From assembly GCF_000308875.1 (NCBI RefSeq), contig NZ_BAGL01000127.1:124001-188000 (forward strand): a stretch of 64,000 nucleotides of DNA, given 5' to 3'. Both the position numbers and the translations under genes were made by a program. This document shows, one piece after another, positions 25,307-33,076 of this stretch (the first letter of the stretch is position 1; each line of letters opens with the position of its first letter). The notes beneath the pieces were generated by a model. The model was not told where the DNA came from. It was given only the letters and a program-made list of their open reading frames with translations, and searched no databases. The stretch comes from Nocardia transvalensis NBRC 15921. GTDB lineage: Bacteria; Actinomycetota; Actinomycetes; Mycobacteriales; Mycobacteriaceae.

Positions 25307-25763
25307 TCCACGGCTGCTCCGTCGGTGTTTGGGAAGTCCAGTAGCCGTACAGACTGTCGGACTTTCGATTGGCCATCGACGACGAATACTTCTGCACTGC
25401 TTCGGGTTCAGCCCTGGGTGCCAGCCGCCTCGATACCCAAAAGGCCAGCGTCTCCCGGACCGATCAGCGCGCATAGCCACCTGCAACGGCACAATTTCCG
25501 ACCCGGTCCCCTCCCGCCCCCTGGCCATAGCCCTATGTCAGTTAAACCACCCTGACCTGGGTAAATACGTTCAGTGGCCCCACAGTACCCCGCCACTAGC
25601 CTGTCGCGTCCGGAACCGCTTGGGGGCCAAAGTGAAACCGGTACCCGATACCACGCCGACGCTGTAGCAGGCTGTTTCCAGACAAAGCCGGAGAAGCGGC
25701 GAAAGCCCTTGGCATCGAGTACCTCCAGTACCGAATCGACCGACTTGGGGAGGTATCCGCACA
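25307..25763. other. Intergenic remnant region
   Basis: Apart from the regulator remnant at 25395-25565 I see no supported gene here. The frames open through it are broken or are shadows. Confidence 0.4.
25395..25528 (-). pseudogene. Remnant 5' end of a second XRE/TPR regulator gene
   Basis: From an ATG at 25528 the frame reads MARGREGTGSEIVPLQVAMR, matching the intact regulator's MVRGREWTGFEAAALQEAMR. After a frame change GDAGLLGIEAA matches RDFAALLGLET, and in the first frame again WHPGLNPKQCRS matches WRAGLGSVKPRS. Upstream, CCCTGACCTGGGTAAA (25550-25565) matches CCCTGACCTGGGCAAA at 24539-24554 of the intact gene at nearly the same distance from the start. The rest of the gene is gone. 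Confidence 0.6.
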
Positions 25764-25979
25764 ATGCCGTACAACACGCTCGCCATCCACCGTCTCGTCG
25801 CCCTGACAGAACAGCAATCCCATCTGGCCCCAGATATTCCGTTCACCGTGGACTGTGCCCATGCGGTCATGCAATTCCACGTGGGCTGCCGGGCAGCGTT
25901 CTGTTTGCGCAAGGCCGCTGCGCTCGATGTTCTGGTCGCAGCTGGACTCGTGGTGCCGTCTACGGCTCATCCGCGGTGA
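25764..25979 (+). CDS. Small hypothetical protein
   Basis: 71 residues, starting MPYNTLAIHRLVAL and ending AGLVVPSTAHPR. CAHAVMQFHVGCRAAFC holds three Cys and two His in a short span, which could bind metal. It lies 12 bp upstream of the DUF4254-like gene on the same strand. Coding potential is moderate and the ribosome site is unremarkable. Confidence 0.45.
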   Translation: MPYNTLAIHRLVALTEQQSHLAPDIPFTVDCAHAVMQFHVGCRAAFCLRKAAALDVLVAAGLVVPSTAHPR

Positions 25980-25991
25980 CGGCACATATCT

Positions 25992-26462
25992 ATGACGAAC
26001 AAGGTGCCATCACTGCCCAATGCCAAGCAATTGCACAGGGCATTCCGGGGTGAGGTTGAAGCAATCGAGCCGGTGAAGATCCTTGATGCGGCTGCCCGCA
26101 TGGTTCCGGTATACGACAAGCGCAAGAAGGCCGTACGCACCATGCGCGAACAGGACGGTGTGGCCAGCGACGAACTACGCAGAGCGGTCGGGGATTTCAT
26201 CACTGCCGAAGTGTCGCTGGCGGCGCTGGCGATGACCATCGACCGTAACGTCAGCGAAGTACTCCGAGGGCGGGACCACGTTTCCGGTGTCTGGCATACG
26301 GAGACAGTCGGTTTGGTGGTCTCGCGGATGGCCGAACTTTGGCTGAACTACCTCGACAATCAATCCCATGAGGACGCCTACTGGGTGGCCCGGATGAGTG
26401 ATGCCTACAACTTCTTGGTCGCGGAGTTGACGACGGGGCGTCGACTGCCGCCGGATATGTGA
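25992..26462 (+). CDS. DUF4254-like hypothetical protein
   Basis: 156 residues, soluble and helical. The pattern LP....QL..AFRG at the start, WHTETVGLVVSRMAEL near 100-115 and a final LTTGRRLP is what I remember of the DUF4254 family, common in Nocardia accessory regions. Function unknown. It overlaps the start of the next small frame by four bases. Confidence 0.6.
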   Translation: MTNKVPSLPNAKQLHRAFRGEVEAIEPVKILDAAARMVPVYDKRKKAVRTMREQDGVASDELRRAVGDFITAEVSLAALAMTIDRNVSEVLRGRDHVSGVWHTETVGLVVSRMAELWLNYLDNQSHEDAYWVARMSDAYNFLVAELTTGRRLPPDM

Positions 26463-26674
26463 GGGTGGGTGACTTCGATATGACGCCAGATCCTTTGCAT
26501 GGCAGCACTTTTGTACAAGCGGACAGCCACCTGGCCGAGCATATGTGCCAAGTACGGTTGTTGGAGCTGACCATGGGACGCGCGTTCGAGCTACGCATCG
26601 CGCACCGCAACCATCCTCCGGACGAGTGTCTGGTCCACTTGGCCGTGGCGGTGTTCCTGCTCGACGGGGAATGA
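26459..26674 (+). CDS. Small hypothetical protein
   Basis: 71 residues from a GTG overlapping the previous stop, or 64 from the ATG at 26480. Contains LAEHMCQVRLLELTMG and ends VAVFLLDGE. Overlap with the upstream gene suggests coupling. No family recognised. Confidence 0.4.
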   Translation: MRVGDFDMTPDPLHGSTFVQADSHLAEHMCQVRLLELTMGRAFELRIAHRNHPPDECLVHLAVAVFLLDGE

Positions 26675-26963
26675 GGCGACTTGCCGGATTGGACGCGGCA
26701 TCATTCCTGTCGCCACCATTCGAGACAACATCGGCACCGCATCGGGTACTCGGCAACCTTCGGATTCTCGACTGGAGACGAGGGGTGCCGTTCAGGAGGC
26801 GGCCAGTTGATCGTGCCGTTCGGTCATCACCGTCAGATCGGACACGGTTCCGATCTGACGACATTCCGAATGACGGCCCGCGCAAAATTTATAGCTCTAC
26901 AAGCGCTGTTCTGGATCCACAGACACCTTAGACTCAGCGTTTCCGCTGGTAGGTCAGGTGGGT

Positions 26964-27037
26964 GGGACGGGTGGGGCTCGAACCCACGACCAACGGATTA
27001 TGAGTCCGCGGCTCTAACCGACTGAGCTACCGTCCCC
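26964..27037 (-). tRNA. tRNA with CAU anticodon (Met, possibly lysidine-type Ile2)
   Basis: On the minus strand the acceptor GGGACGG pairs over 7 bp with CCGTCCC, the D arm contains AGCTCAGTCGGTTAGAGC, the anticodon loop is CTCATAA (CAU) and the T arm is GTGGGTTCGAGCCCCAC. The CCA end is not encoded. Elongator Met is the most likely identity. Its 3' end faces the lower-GC stretch to the left, the usual side for elements integrated at a tRNA. Confidence 0.92.
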
Positions 27038-27145
27038 CGGCCGCAGCGCATGCTATGCGGGCTTGAAGATGGTACCGGGTTCGGGCGGGGGGCACCTAGT
27101 CGGATCGCCGGATAGGGTGGGCGGGGAACCGATGGGAGGAGTGGC

Positions 27146-27574
27146 GTGGCGGATTTGTTCGTGTACGTGTTGCGGGGGCATCAGTGGTTGTATGAGCGGT
27201 CGGGTGGGCTCGTGGGGCATCGGCTGCTGTTCGGGAATCCGACGTTGTTGTTGCGGACCGTGGGGCGGAAGACGGGGCAGGCGCGGACCTCTGCGCTGAC
27301 GTATGCGCAGGATGGTGCGGATTTCGTGGTCACGGCGTCCAATGGTGGGTCGCCGCGGCCGCCGGGGTGGCTGGCCAATGTGAAGGCGCGGCCGGAGTGC
27401 GAGATCCAGGTGGGGCGGCGGCGGATTCCGGTCACGGCCCGGCCGACGTATCCGGACGATCCGGAGTACGCGCGGCGGTGGAAGCTGGCGGACGAGGTCA
27501 ACGGCGGCCGGTATACGCAGTATCAGAAGATGACCGATCGGCCGATCGCGCTGGTGGTGCTGAGTCCGAGGTAG
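27146..27574 (+). CDS. Deazaflavin (F420)-dependent nitroreductase-family protein
   Basis: 142 residues of the Ddn-like split-barrel family. The typical LLLRTVGRKTGQARTSAL binds F420, followed by ASNGGSPRPPGWLANVKARP and an ending IALVVLSPR. Mycobacterial Ddn reduces quinones and activates nitroimidazoles. GGGAGGAGTGGC precedes the GTG start. Monocistronic. Confidence 0.88.
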   Translation: MADLFVYVLRGHQWLYERSGGLVGHRLLFGNPTLLLRTVGRKTGQARTSALTYAQDGADFVVTASNGGSPRPPGWLANVKARPECEIQVGRRRIPVTARPTYPDDPEYARRWKLADEVNGGRYTQYQKMTDRPIALVVLSPR

Positions 27575-27603
27575 GGCCGGGACCCACGTGGTGTGGTGTG
27601 GAT

Positions 27604-27624
27604 CCCGGCCAAAAGCGTGCCGGG
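27604..27624. repeat. Dispersed palindromic repeat, copy A
   Basis: CCCGGCCAAAAGCGTGCCGGG, 30 bp after the nitroreductase stop. It matches the core CCGGCCAAAAGCRYGCCGG seen at 39.6, 40.8 and 45.6 kb and could serve as a terminator. Confidence 0.7.
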
Positions 27625-27640
27625 ATAACCTCGGAATAGA

Positions 27641-27767
27641 GGACATGCCGATCACCTCGGGGCGCGGCGTACCGATCACCTCGGGGCACGCGGCGTACCG
27701 ATCACCTCGGGGCGCGGCGTACCGATCACCTCGGGGCACGCGGCGTACCGATCACCTCGGGGCACGG
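27641..27767. repeat. Five-copy tandem repeat of 24/26-bp units
   Basis: Units built on CCGATCACCTCGGGGC, alternating between a 24-bp form (GCGGCGTA ending) and a 26-bp form (ACGCGGCGTA ending), giving a 50-bp higher-order period. It lies between the convergent nitroreductase and quinone-reductase genes. The units touch each other with no unique spacers. Confidence 0.85.
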
Positions 27768-27805
27768 GCGTGCCGGGATCAGGTCGGCCGCGGTGAGTGC
27801 AACGG

Positions 27806-28801
27806 TCACACCGTGAGGATCGTGCGTCCCACTGCCTGGCGGGCTTCTATGGTGGCGTGTGCTTCGACTGCCTGGTCGAGCGGGAAGGTTTGGCCGACAA
27901 CGACTTCCAGGTCTCCCTCGGCGGCGGCGACAAGGGCGCGGGTGCCGAGGGCGGCCCAGTCGGTTTCGGCGCGGGTGATGTCCATGAGGGTCAGGACGGT
28001 GATGCCCTGTGCCGCGGCGTGTTCGGTGTCGAGTTCGGCGAATCCGCCTGCGGCGTTGCCGTATCCGAGGAAACGACCGCCGCGGGCGAGGGCGCCGAGG
28101 GCGTCCTGGCCGATCCGGCCGCCCGCGCCGTCCAGCACGACATCGACCCCCGATCCGCCGGTGAGTTCCAGCACCTGATCAGTCCAGCCCGGTTCCTCGT
28201 AGTCCACCACCTCGGCCGCGCCGAGCCGCCGCGCCAGGGCCAGCTTGCGCTCGCCGTGGGCCGCCGCGATCACCCGCGCTCCCGCTTTGTGGGCCAGCTG
28301 GGTGAGCAGGGTGCCCAGGCCGCCGCCGGCCGCGGTGATCAATACCGTCCGGTCCGGCCGGAAGTCCGCCTGCCGAGCGACCGCCATCGCGGTCCGCCCG
28401 TCATGGACGAGCGCCGCGGCATGCACGAAATCCAGGCCCTCCGGCAATTCCGCCAACTCGCCCGACCGCGCCGCCGCCCGCTCGGCATACCCGCCGATCG
28501 GCAGCCCGCCGCCGATCCCGCTCGCGACAGTGGCCGTCGCCACACGTTTGCCGACCCACGCCGGATCGACGCCCTCCCCCACGGCCGAGACCACGCCGGC
28601 GATCGCGCCGCCCGGCACATACGGCGGCCGGATGTCGAAGAAGTCCGTGCCCCAGCCGCCGCGCAGCCGCGCGTCGAGGAACATCACATCCGCGGCGGCC
28701 ACATCCACCACGACCTCGCCCGGACCGGCGACCGGATCCTGCGCCTCCGACAGCGCCAGCACCTCCGGACCACCGAACGCCTTGGCTTCGATCACTCGCA
28801 T
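27806..28801 (-). CDS. Zinc-independent quinone oxidoreductase-like MDR protein
   Basis: 331 residues of the medium-chain dehydrogenase/reductase superfamily. GroES-like N-terminal half (PGEVVVDVAAADVMFLDARL, PPYVPGGAIAGVVSAVG), then a nucleotide-binding domain with ITAAGGGLGTLLTQLA. The zinc-ligand cysteines of alcohol dehydrogenases are missing, as in NADPH:quinone reductases. The ATG is preceded by AAGGAAGTGGTCAGG. Divergent from the terC transcription unit. Confidence 0.85.
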   Translation of the reverse strand: MRVIEAKAFGGPEVLALSEAQDPVAGPGEVVVDVAAADVMFLDARLRGGWGTDFFDIRPPYVPGGAIAGVVSAVGEGVDPAWVGKRVATATVASGIGGGLPIGGYAERAAARSGELAELPEGLDFVHAAALVHDGRTAMAVARQADFRPDRTVLITAAGGGLGTLLTQLAHKAGARVIAAAHGERKLALARRLGAAEVVDYEEPGWTDQVLELTGGSGVDVVLDGAGGRIGQDALGALARGGRFLGYGNAAGGFAELDTEHAAAQGITVLTLMDITRAETDWAALGTRALVAAAEGDLEVVVGQTFPLDQAVEAHATIEARQAVGRTILTV

Positions 28802-28942
28802 CCTGACCACTTCCTTCGTTCCGACGATGACGGGACCCAGCCTTCTACCTGAACGAAGGTTGAGGTCAAATCCGGATGCCGGGATTTCGCCACACGGCGG
28901 GTCGACTGGTGATCGAGTCGAAGGTTCGGCTATCCTGACAAT

Positions 28943-29037
28943 CGAGGGGAGTACTTCCCAAGCGTCATGCCGGTCAGTACGGATTCCGCCATCGGAATCC
29001 CCGGGTGGCCACCCGAGTGAGGGTGAAGGAGACCTCG
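28943..29037 (+). promoter_or_regulatory. yybP-ykoY-type manganese riboswitch upstream of terC
   Basis: The 5' part reads CGAGGGGAGTAC and the 3' part GGAGACCTCGGG. CGAGG (28943-28947) pairs with CCTCG (29033-29037) as P1, and the loop words GGGGAGUA and AGACCU are the two Mn2+-contacting conserved segments of the class. A TATCCT -10-like box (28931-28936) lies just upstream, and the terC ATG follows 27 bases after the element. The class turns on Mn2+ export genes, and TerC fits. Confidence 0.72.
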
Positions 29038-29064
29038 GGTGTTCCGCCATGCCCGAGGAGATCG

Positions 29065-30078
29065 ATGAGCCCCACAGATTCCGTCCACGCCGCAGCATCC
29101 ATCAGCACCATCGGTTCGCCGTGGCTGTGGGCTGCCACGATCGGCGGAGTCCTGCTCCTGCTGGGCTTGGACTTCCTGGTCACCCGCAAACCGCACGAGG
29201 TATCGATGCGGGAGGCGATCGGGTGGTCGGTCTTCTACATCGCGCTGCCGATCGTCTTCGGGCTCGTCCTCTGGGCCGGGTACGGCGGCGCCCCCGCGAC
29301 CGAATTCTTCACCGGCTACCTGCTGGAGAAATCGCTCTCGGTCGACAACCTGTTCATCTTCATGCTGCTGCTGTCGGCGTTCGCGGTCCCGGCGGCGCTC
29401 GCGCAGCGGGTACTGCTGTTCGGCATCGTCGGCGCGCTGGTGTTGCGCGGCATCTTCATCGCCCTCGGCGCCGCCGCGCTCGCCTCGCTGGACTGGGCGT
29501 TCCTGTTGTTCGGCGCGATCCTGCTGGTGACGGCCGCCAAACTGCTCGTCGACGCGGTCCGCGGGCAGGAACAGGAAGTCGATATCGCGAGCATGCGGTC
29601 GGTGCGGCTGATGCGCAAACTCATGCCGGTCACCGACGACTACCACGGCACCAGCATGACGGTGCGCGAGGCCGGTAAGCGGGCGCTGACCCCGCTGGCG
29701 CTGGTGGTCACCGCGGTGATGGCCACCGACCTCGTGTTCGCGGTCGACTCGGTGCCGGCGGTCTACGGCGTCACCGGCGATCCGTATCTGGTCTTCGCCA
29801 CCAACGCGTTCGCGCTGCTCGGCCTGCGGGCGCTGTACTTCGTCCTGCAGGCGGCGCTGTCGCGGCTGGTGCACCTGGCCTACGGTCTGGGCGTCATCCT
29901 GGCGTTCATCGGCGTGAAGCTGGTGCTGCACTGGGCGCACGAGATCTGGACCTGGCTGCCGGAGATCCCGACGCTGGCCTCGCTGGGCGTGATCGTGGTG
30001 GTGCTCGCGGTGGTCACCGTCACCAGCCTGTGGGCGACCCGTGATGCCGATTCCGAGACGACGGCGTCGGCCTCGTAA
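29065..30078 (+). CDS. TerC-family membrane protein, likely Mn2+ exporter
   Basis: 337 residues with about nine membrane helices. Family motifs include EKSLSVDNLFIFMLL (acidic residues in the membrane that bind metal), DLVFAVDSVPAVYGVTGDP, and TNAFALLGLRALYF. TerC/Alx proteins export Mn2+ and some metallate secreted enzymes. The ATG follows GAGGAGATCG. Control by the riboswitch just upstream is the strongest pointer to manganese as the substrate. Confidence 0.92.
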   Translation: MSPTDSVHAAASISTIGSPWLWAATIGGVLLLLGLDFLVTRKPHEVSMREAIGWSVFYIALPIVFGLVLWAGYGGAPATEFFTGYLLEKSLSVDNLFIFMLLLSAFAVPAALAQRVLLFGIVGALVLRGIFIALGAAALASLDWAFLLFGAILLVTAAKLLVDAVRGQEQEVDIASMRSVRLMRKLMPVTDDYHGTSMTVREAGKRALTPLALVVTAVMATDLVFAVDSVPAVYGVTGDPYLVFATNAFALLGLRALYFVLQAALSRLVHLAYGLGVILAFIGVKLVLHWAHEIWTWLPEIPTLASLGVIVVVLAVVTVTSLWATRDADSETTASAS

Positions 30079-30123
30079 TCCACGGCGGTTGATCGGCCAC
30101 TCCACCCGGGCTTACTGTGAACC

Positions 30124-30624
30124 GTGCTGTTACAACGGTTCCGCCGCGTCGACCTGGGCCGCATGCAACGAGCCGTGGACGATCTGGTGCTGTCGGAGGC
30201 GGTGTTCAAGACCTGCCCCTGGCAGCCGCGGGAACTCGTGGAAACCGGTCTGCGCCAATGGCTGCGGTGCTGCGGCGCGGCCATGCGCGACGAGCAGATC
30301 ATCGGCATGCCGTCACACGCGGTCGACGAGGCGTGGCACGGGCTGATCCTGTGCACCGCCCGCTACGCCCGGTTCTGCGACGCCGCCTACGGCCGGTTCC
30401 TGCATCACTTCCCGGAGGGCGACGGATCCGGCAGCGGCTCCGGCGATTCCATGGCCACGCAGCTCGGCCGCACCGTCGTCGCCTGGACCATGGTGGCCCG
30501 GCCCGGCGAGAAGTGCGTGCTGTGGGACCTCGACACCGTGGTCGGTGTCGAGCATCCCTGGGGCATTACGCGCGACCATGTCGAATCCGTCGAATCCGCG
30601 CTGCGCACATCCGAGTCCCGGTGA
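30124..30624 (+). CDS. GRDP-like hypothetical protein
   Basis: 166 residues. The segment HAVDEAWHGLILCTARYARFCDAAYGRFLHH follows the VDE-WH...LL...Y...C...G.F.HH pattern of the glycine-rich domain-containing protein family, a poorly understood group. Several Cys (RCCGAAM). Soluble, no signal. GTG start 45 bp after terC. It converges with a glycine/cysteine-rich membrane protein gene, and the pairing is notable given the family name. Confidence 0.6.
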   Translation: MLLQRFRRVDLGRMQRAVDDLVLSEAVFKTCPWQPRELVETGLRQWLRCCGAAMRDEQIIGMPSHAVDEAWHGLILCTARYARFCDAAYGRFLHHFPEGDGSGSGSGDSMATQLGRTVVAWTMVARPGEKCVLWDLDTVVGVEHPWGITRDHVESVESALRTSESR

Positions 30625-30637
30625 AGCCGCGGTAGCG

Positions 30638-30949
30638 TCAGCTGCCACCGCCACCGCCTCCTCCGCCGCAACCGCCCCCACCACCTCCGCCGCCACAACT
30701 GCTTCCCCCGCCACCACAACTGCTCCCGCCGCCACCACAGCTACTCCCGCCGCCACAGCCGCTGTTCCCGCCACCACAACTGCTGGAGGAATCACCGCCC
30801 GCGTAGTAACTCCCGCCGGATCCGGAACCGCCGTATCCCCACCGGTTCCGCCGCTGGGAGTTGTTGGCGGACTTCACTATCGCCGCGACGACGGCCGCGA
30901 TACCCCCGATCACGACCGCGACGAAGGCGATTCCAATCACAATTGTCAT
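30638..30949 (-). CDS. Membrane protein with Gly/Ser/Cys repeat tail
   Basis: 103 residues: one N-terminal membrane helix (about 2-26), a basic linker (SANNSQRRNRW), then a tail built of repeated SSCGGGG units ending in pure glycine with a few Cys. Such tails occur in small actinobacterial surface or membrane proteins. The repeated Cys could bind metal or form crosslinks. The start at 30949 begins MTIVIGIAF. Function unknown. Confidence 0.6.
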   Translation of the reverse strand: MTIVIGIAFVAVVIGGIAAVVAAIVKSANNSQRRNRWGYGGSGSGGSYYAGGDSSSSCGGGNSGCGGGSSCGGGGSSCGGGGSSCGGGGGGGGCGGGGGGGGS

Positions 30950-31030
30950 AGCCGGACAGTAGCCAATCACGCCAAAGATCGGCTTAAGAACCGGTAGCCG
31001 ACACCTGGCCCCGGACGAGGACGAGACGCT

Positions 31031-31219
31031 CTAGCGATCGCACCTGACCGGGTCACCGTTGACGGCGTGCTCGTCACACTCATCATGGAACGACCCGGCC
31101 GCACGGAAACTGCTGCGGGACCATGGATCCCGGCGCTGCGGGTCCCGCGCGGCCCGGACGAGCAGAACCACACACCCGCAAATCAGGCTGATCGCAGCGA
31201 CCATCGTCACAGTATCCAT
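31031..31219 (-). CDS. Possible small membrane protein
   Basis: 62 residues: membrane helix at about 5-23 (TMVAAISLICGCVVLLV), then a charged tail with DPQRRDPW and two further Cys. An AGG lies nine bases before the ATG. It fills a gap that is otherwise about 320 bp without a gene. Plausible but weakly supported. Confidence 0.4.
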   Translation of the reverse strand: MDTVTMVAAISLICGCVVLLVRAARDPQRRDPWSRSSFRAAGSFHDECDEHAVNGDPVRCDR

Positions 31220-31272
31220 AACGGGAACCTAGGAGCGGGCCCCAACGACCCGCTTAAGATCCGGTTGCAGGG

Positions 31273-33036
31273 CTAGGTGAGTTTGACGCGGGCGGCGACG
31301 AAGCGGGCTACGGCGGGGGCGAAGCGGTTGAAGTGGTACTGGAGGTGGGCCTCGGGGGTTACGGGGACGACGGCGCGGTCGCGTTCGACGGCGCGGACGA
31401 TCTGGGCGGCGACCTTCTCGGGTCCGTAGCTGCGCATCCGGTAGAGGTTGTCGTACTTGGCCTGCTTGGCGGCCTCCTCGTCCGCGGAGACGCCCGAGAA
31501 CTTGGTCGTGGCAACGATATTGGTGTGCACGATGCCGGGGCAGATCGTGTGCACGGCGATGCCCTTGCCTGCGAGTTCGGCGCGCAGGCAGTCGGAGAAC
31601 ATGAAGACCGCGGACTTGCTGGTGGAGTAGGCGCTGAAGCCACGCTGCGGGGTGTAGGCGGCCATACTGGAGAGATTGACGATGTGGCCGCCCAGCCCGC
31701 GCTCGGCCATCGCGGCGCCGAAGGTGCGGCAGCCGTTGACCACTCCCCCGAGGTTCACCCGCAGCACCCGGTCGAATTCGCTTGCGCTGGTGGCGAAGAA
31801 GTCGCCGGCCTGGCCGATGCCCGCGTTGTTGATCAGGATGTCGGGCACCCCGTGCGCGGCGATCACAGCGGCGGCATGGTCGGCCACGGCGCTCTCGTCG
31901 GAGACGTCCAGCGCGTAGGGATGCGCGACACCGCCTGCGGCCGTGACCAATTCGGCGGTCTCCTTGGCCGCGTCCAGATTGATGTCCGACAGCACGATCT
32001 CGGCCCCGCGGCGCGCGAAGTCCAGCGCGGTCTCGCGCCCGATCCCGCTGCCGCCGCCGGTGATCACCACCAGCTGATCCTCGAACCGCCGCCGCGCGCG
32101 ACCCACCTCGGCCCGACGCAGCGCCCGCGGGGCGTCCCCGCCGCCGATCGATTCGACGAGTTCGGTGGTGGCCGTGGCCAGCAATTCCGGATGCGAGAAC
32201 GGCAGCCAGTGGCCGCCGCCGACCTCGCGCCGCCACAGCCGCGGCACCCACTGTTGCGAATCGGAGTATCCCGCGGGCCGCACCGCCACGTCGCGGCGGG
32301 CGATGATCAGCTGCACCGGCACCTCGGTGCGGCGCTCGCGCGGGCTCAGCAGCCGCTGCACGATATTGGCGCGATAGATCCGCATCCCGTCGAAGAAGTC
32401 CTCGCGGAACGTCGGCCCCAGTGTGACGTTGTCCGGGGCGGTTTCGTTCATCAGGCCGACGAACCGCCGCCAGACCCGCTCCGCCGACAGCGGACGCAGC
32501 ACCACCCGCGGCACCCCCGGCGTCATGAACAGGAAGGTGTACGCCGACGACAGCAGCTGCGTGAACGGCCCCCAGACCGCACCGCGAGACAGCTTGGCGC
32601 GCATCCACTTTCCCATGTGGTCGAGGTTGGGGCCGGAGACCGAGGTGAACGAGGCGATCCGGTCGGCGGCCTGCGGTTCGCACACCGCCTCCCACATCTC
32701 CACCGAACCCCAGTCGTGCGCGAGCACGTGGACGGGCCGGTCGGGGCTGACCGCGCCGGCGACGGCGAAGAAGTCGGCGGCGAACCGGTCCAGCCGGTAG
32801 TCCTCGGTGCGCGCGGTGCGCGTCGAGCGGCCGTGCCCGCGGGTGTCGTAGGCGACGACGTGAAACCTGTTCGCCAGCAACGGGATCACCCGATCCCACA
32901 GGTGGTGGTCGTCGGGCCAGCCGTGCACCAGCACCACGGTCTCGGCGCTCGGCTCGCCGTATTCGTAGACGGCGAGGTCGAATTCGCCGCTGCGCACGGT
33001 CCGCTCCACGTCGGGAACGGGAATCTGTTCGGTCAC
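31273..33036 (-). CDS. ephD: EphD-type fusion of epoxide hydrolase and short-chain dehydrogenase
   Basis: 587 residues. The first about 300 form an alpha/beta hydrolase (HGWPDD oxyanion loop near 39, nucleophile Asp108 in AHDWGS, GGHWLPF near the catalytic His). The last about 260 form an SDR with TGGGSGIGRE and catalytic YSTSK. This exact fusion is EphD of mycobacteria, an epoxide hydrolase linked to modification of epoxy-mycolates. The GTG at 33036 follows AAGGAGAACATC. It is the last gene of a leftward operon, 40 bp after the reductase. Confidence 0.88.
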   Translation of the reverse strand: MTEQIPVPDVERTVRSGEFDLAVYEYGEPSAETVVLVHGWPDDHHLWDRVIPLLANRFHVVAYDTRGHGRSTRTARTEDYRLDRFAADFFAVAGAVSPDRPVHVLAHDWGSVEMWEAVCEPQAADRIASFTSVSGPNLDHMGKWMRAKLSRGAVWGPFTQLLSSAYTFLFMTPGVPRVVLRPLSAERVWRRFVGLMNETAPDNVTLGPTFREDFFDGMRIYRANIVQRLLSPRERRTEVPVQLIIARRDVAVRPAGYSDSQQWVPRLWRREVGGGHWLPFSHPELLATATTELVESIGGGDAPRALRRAEVGRARRRFEDQLVVITGGGSGIGRETALDFARRGAEIVLSDINLDAAKETAELVTAAGGVAHPYALDVSDESAVADHAAAVIAAHGVPDILINNAGIGQAGDFFATSASEFDRVLRVNLGGVVNGCRTFGAAMAERGLGGHIVNLSSMAAYTPQRGFSAYSTSKSAVFMFSDCLRAELAGKGIAVHTICPGIVHTNIVATTKFSGVSADEEAAKQAKYDNLYRMRSYGPEKVAAQIVRAVERDRAVVPVTPEAHLQYHFNRFAPAVARFVAARVKLT

Positions 33037-33076
33037 GATGTTCTCCTTCGGCACTTCGTCGTGCGGGTGGCGGATC

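Noticed and set aside
24908..25528. 206-codon minus-strand frame as a functional gene
   Set aside because: Only its first about 20 codons resemble the XRE regulator; further matches need frame changes, and it overlaps two better plus-strand genes.
26681..27025. 114-codon frame ending GSNPRPTDYESAALTD
   Set aside because: Its end is a translation of the tRNA gene on the other strand, a well-known annotation artefact.
27641..27767. Possible CRISPR array
   Set aside because: Units are contiguous and near identical with no unique spacers, and no cas gene is nearby.
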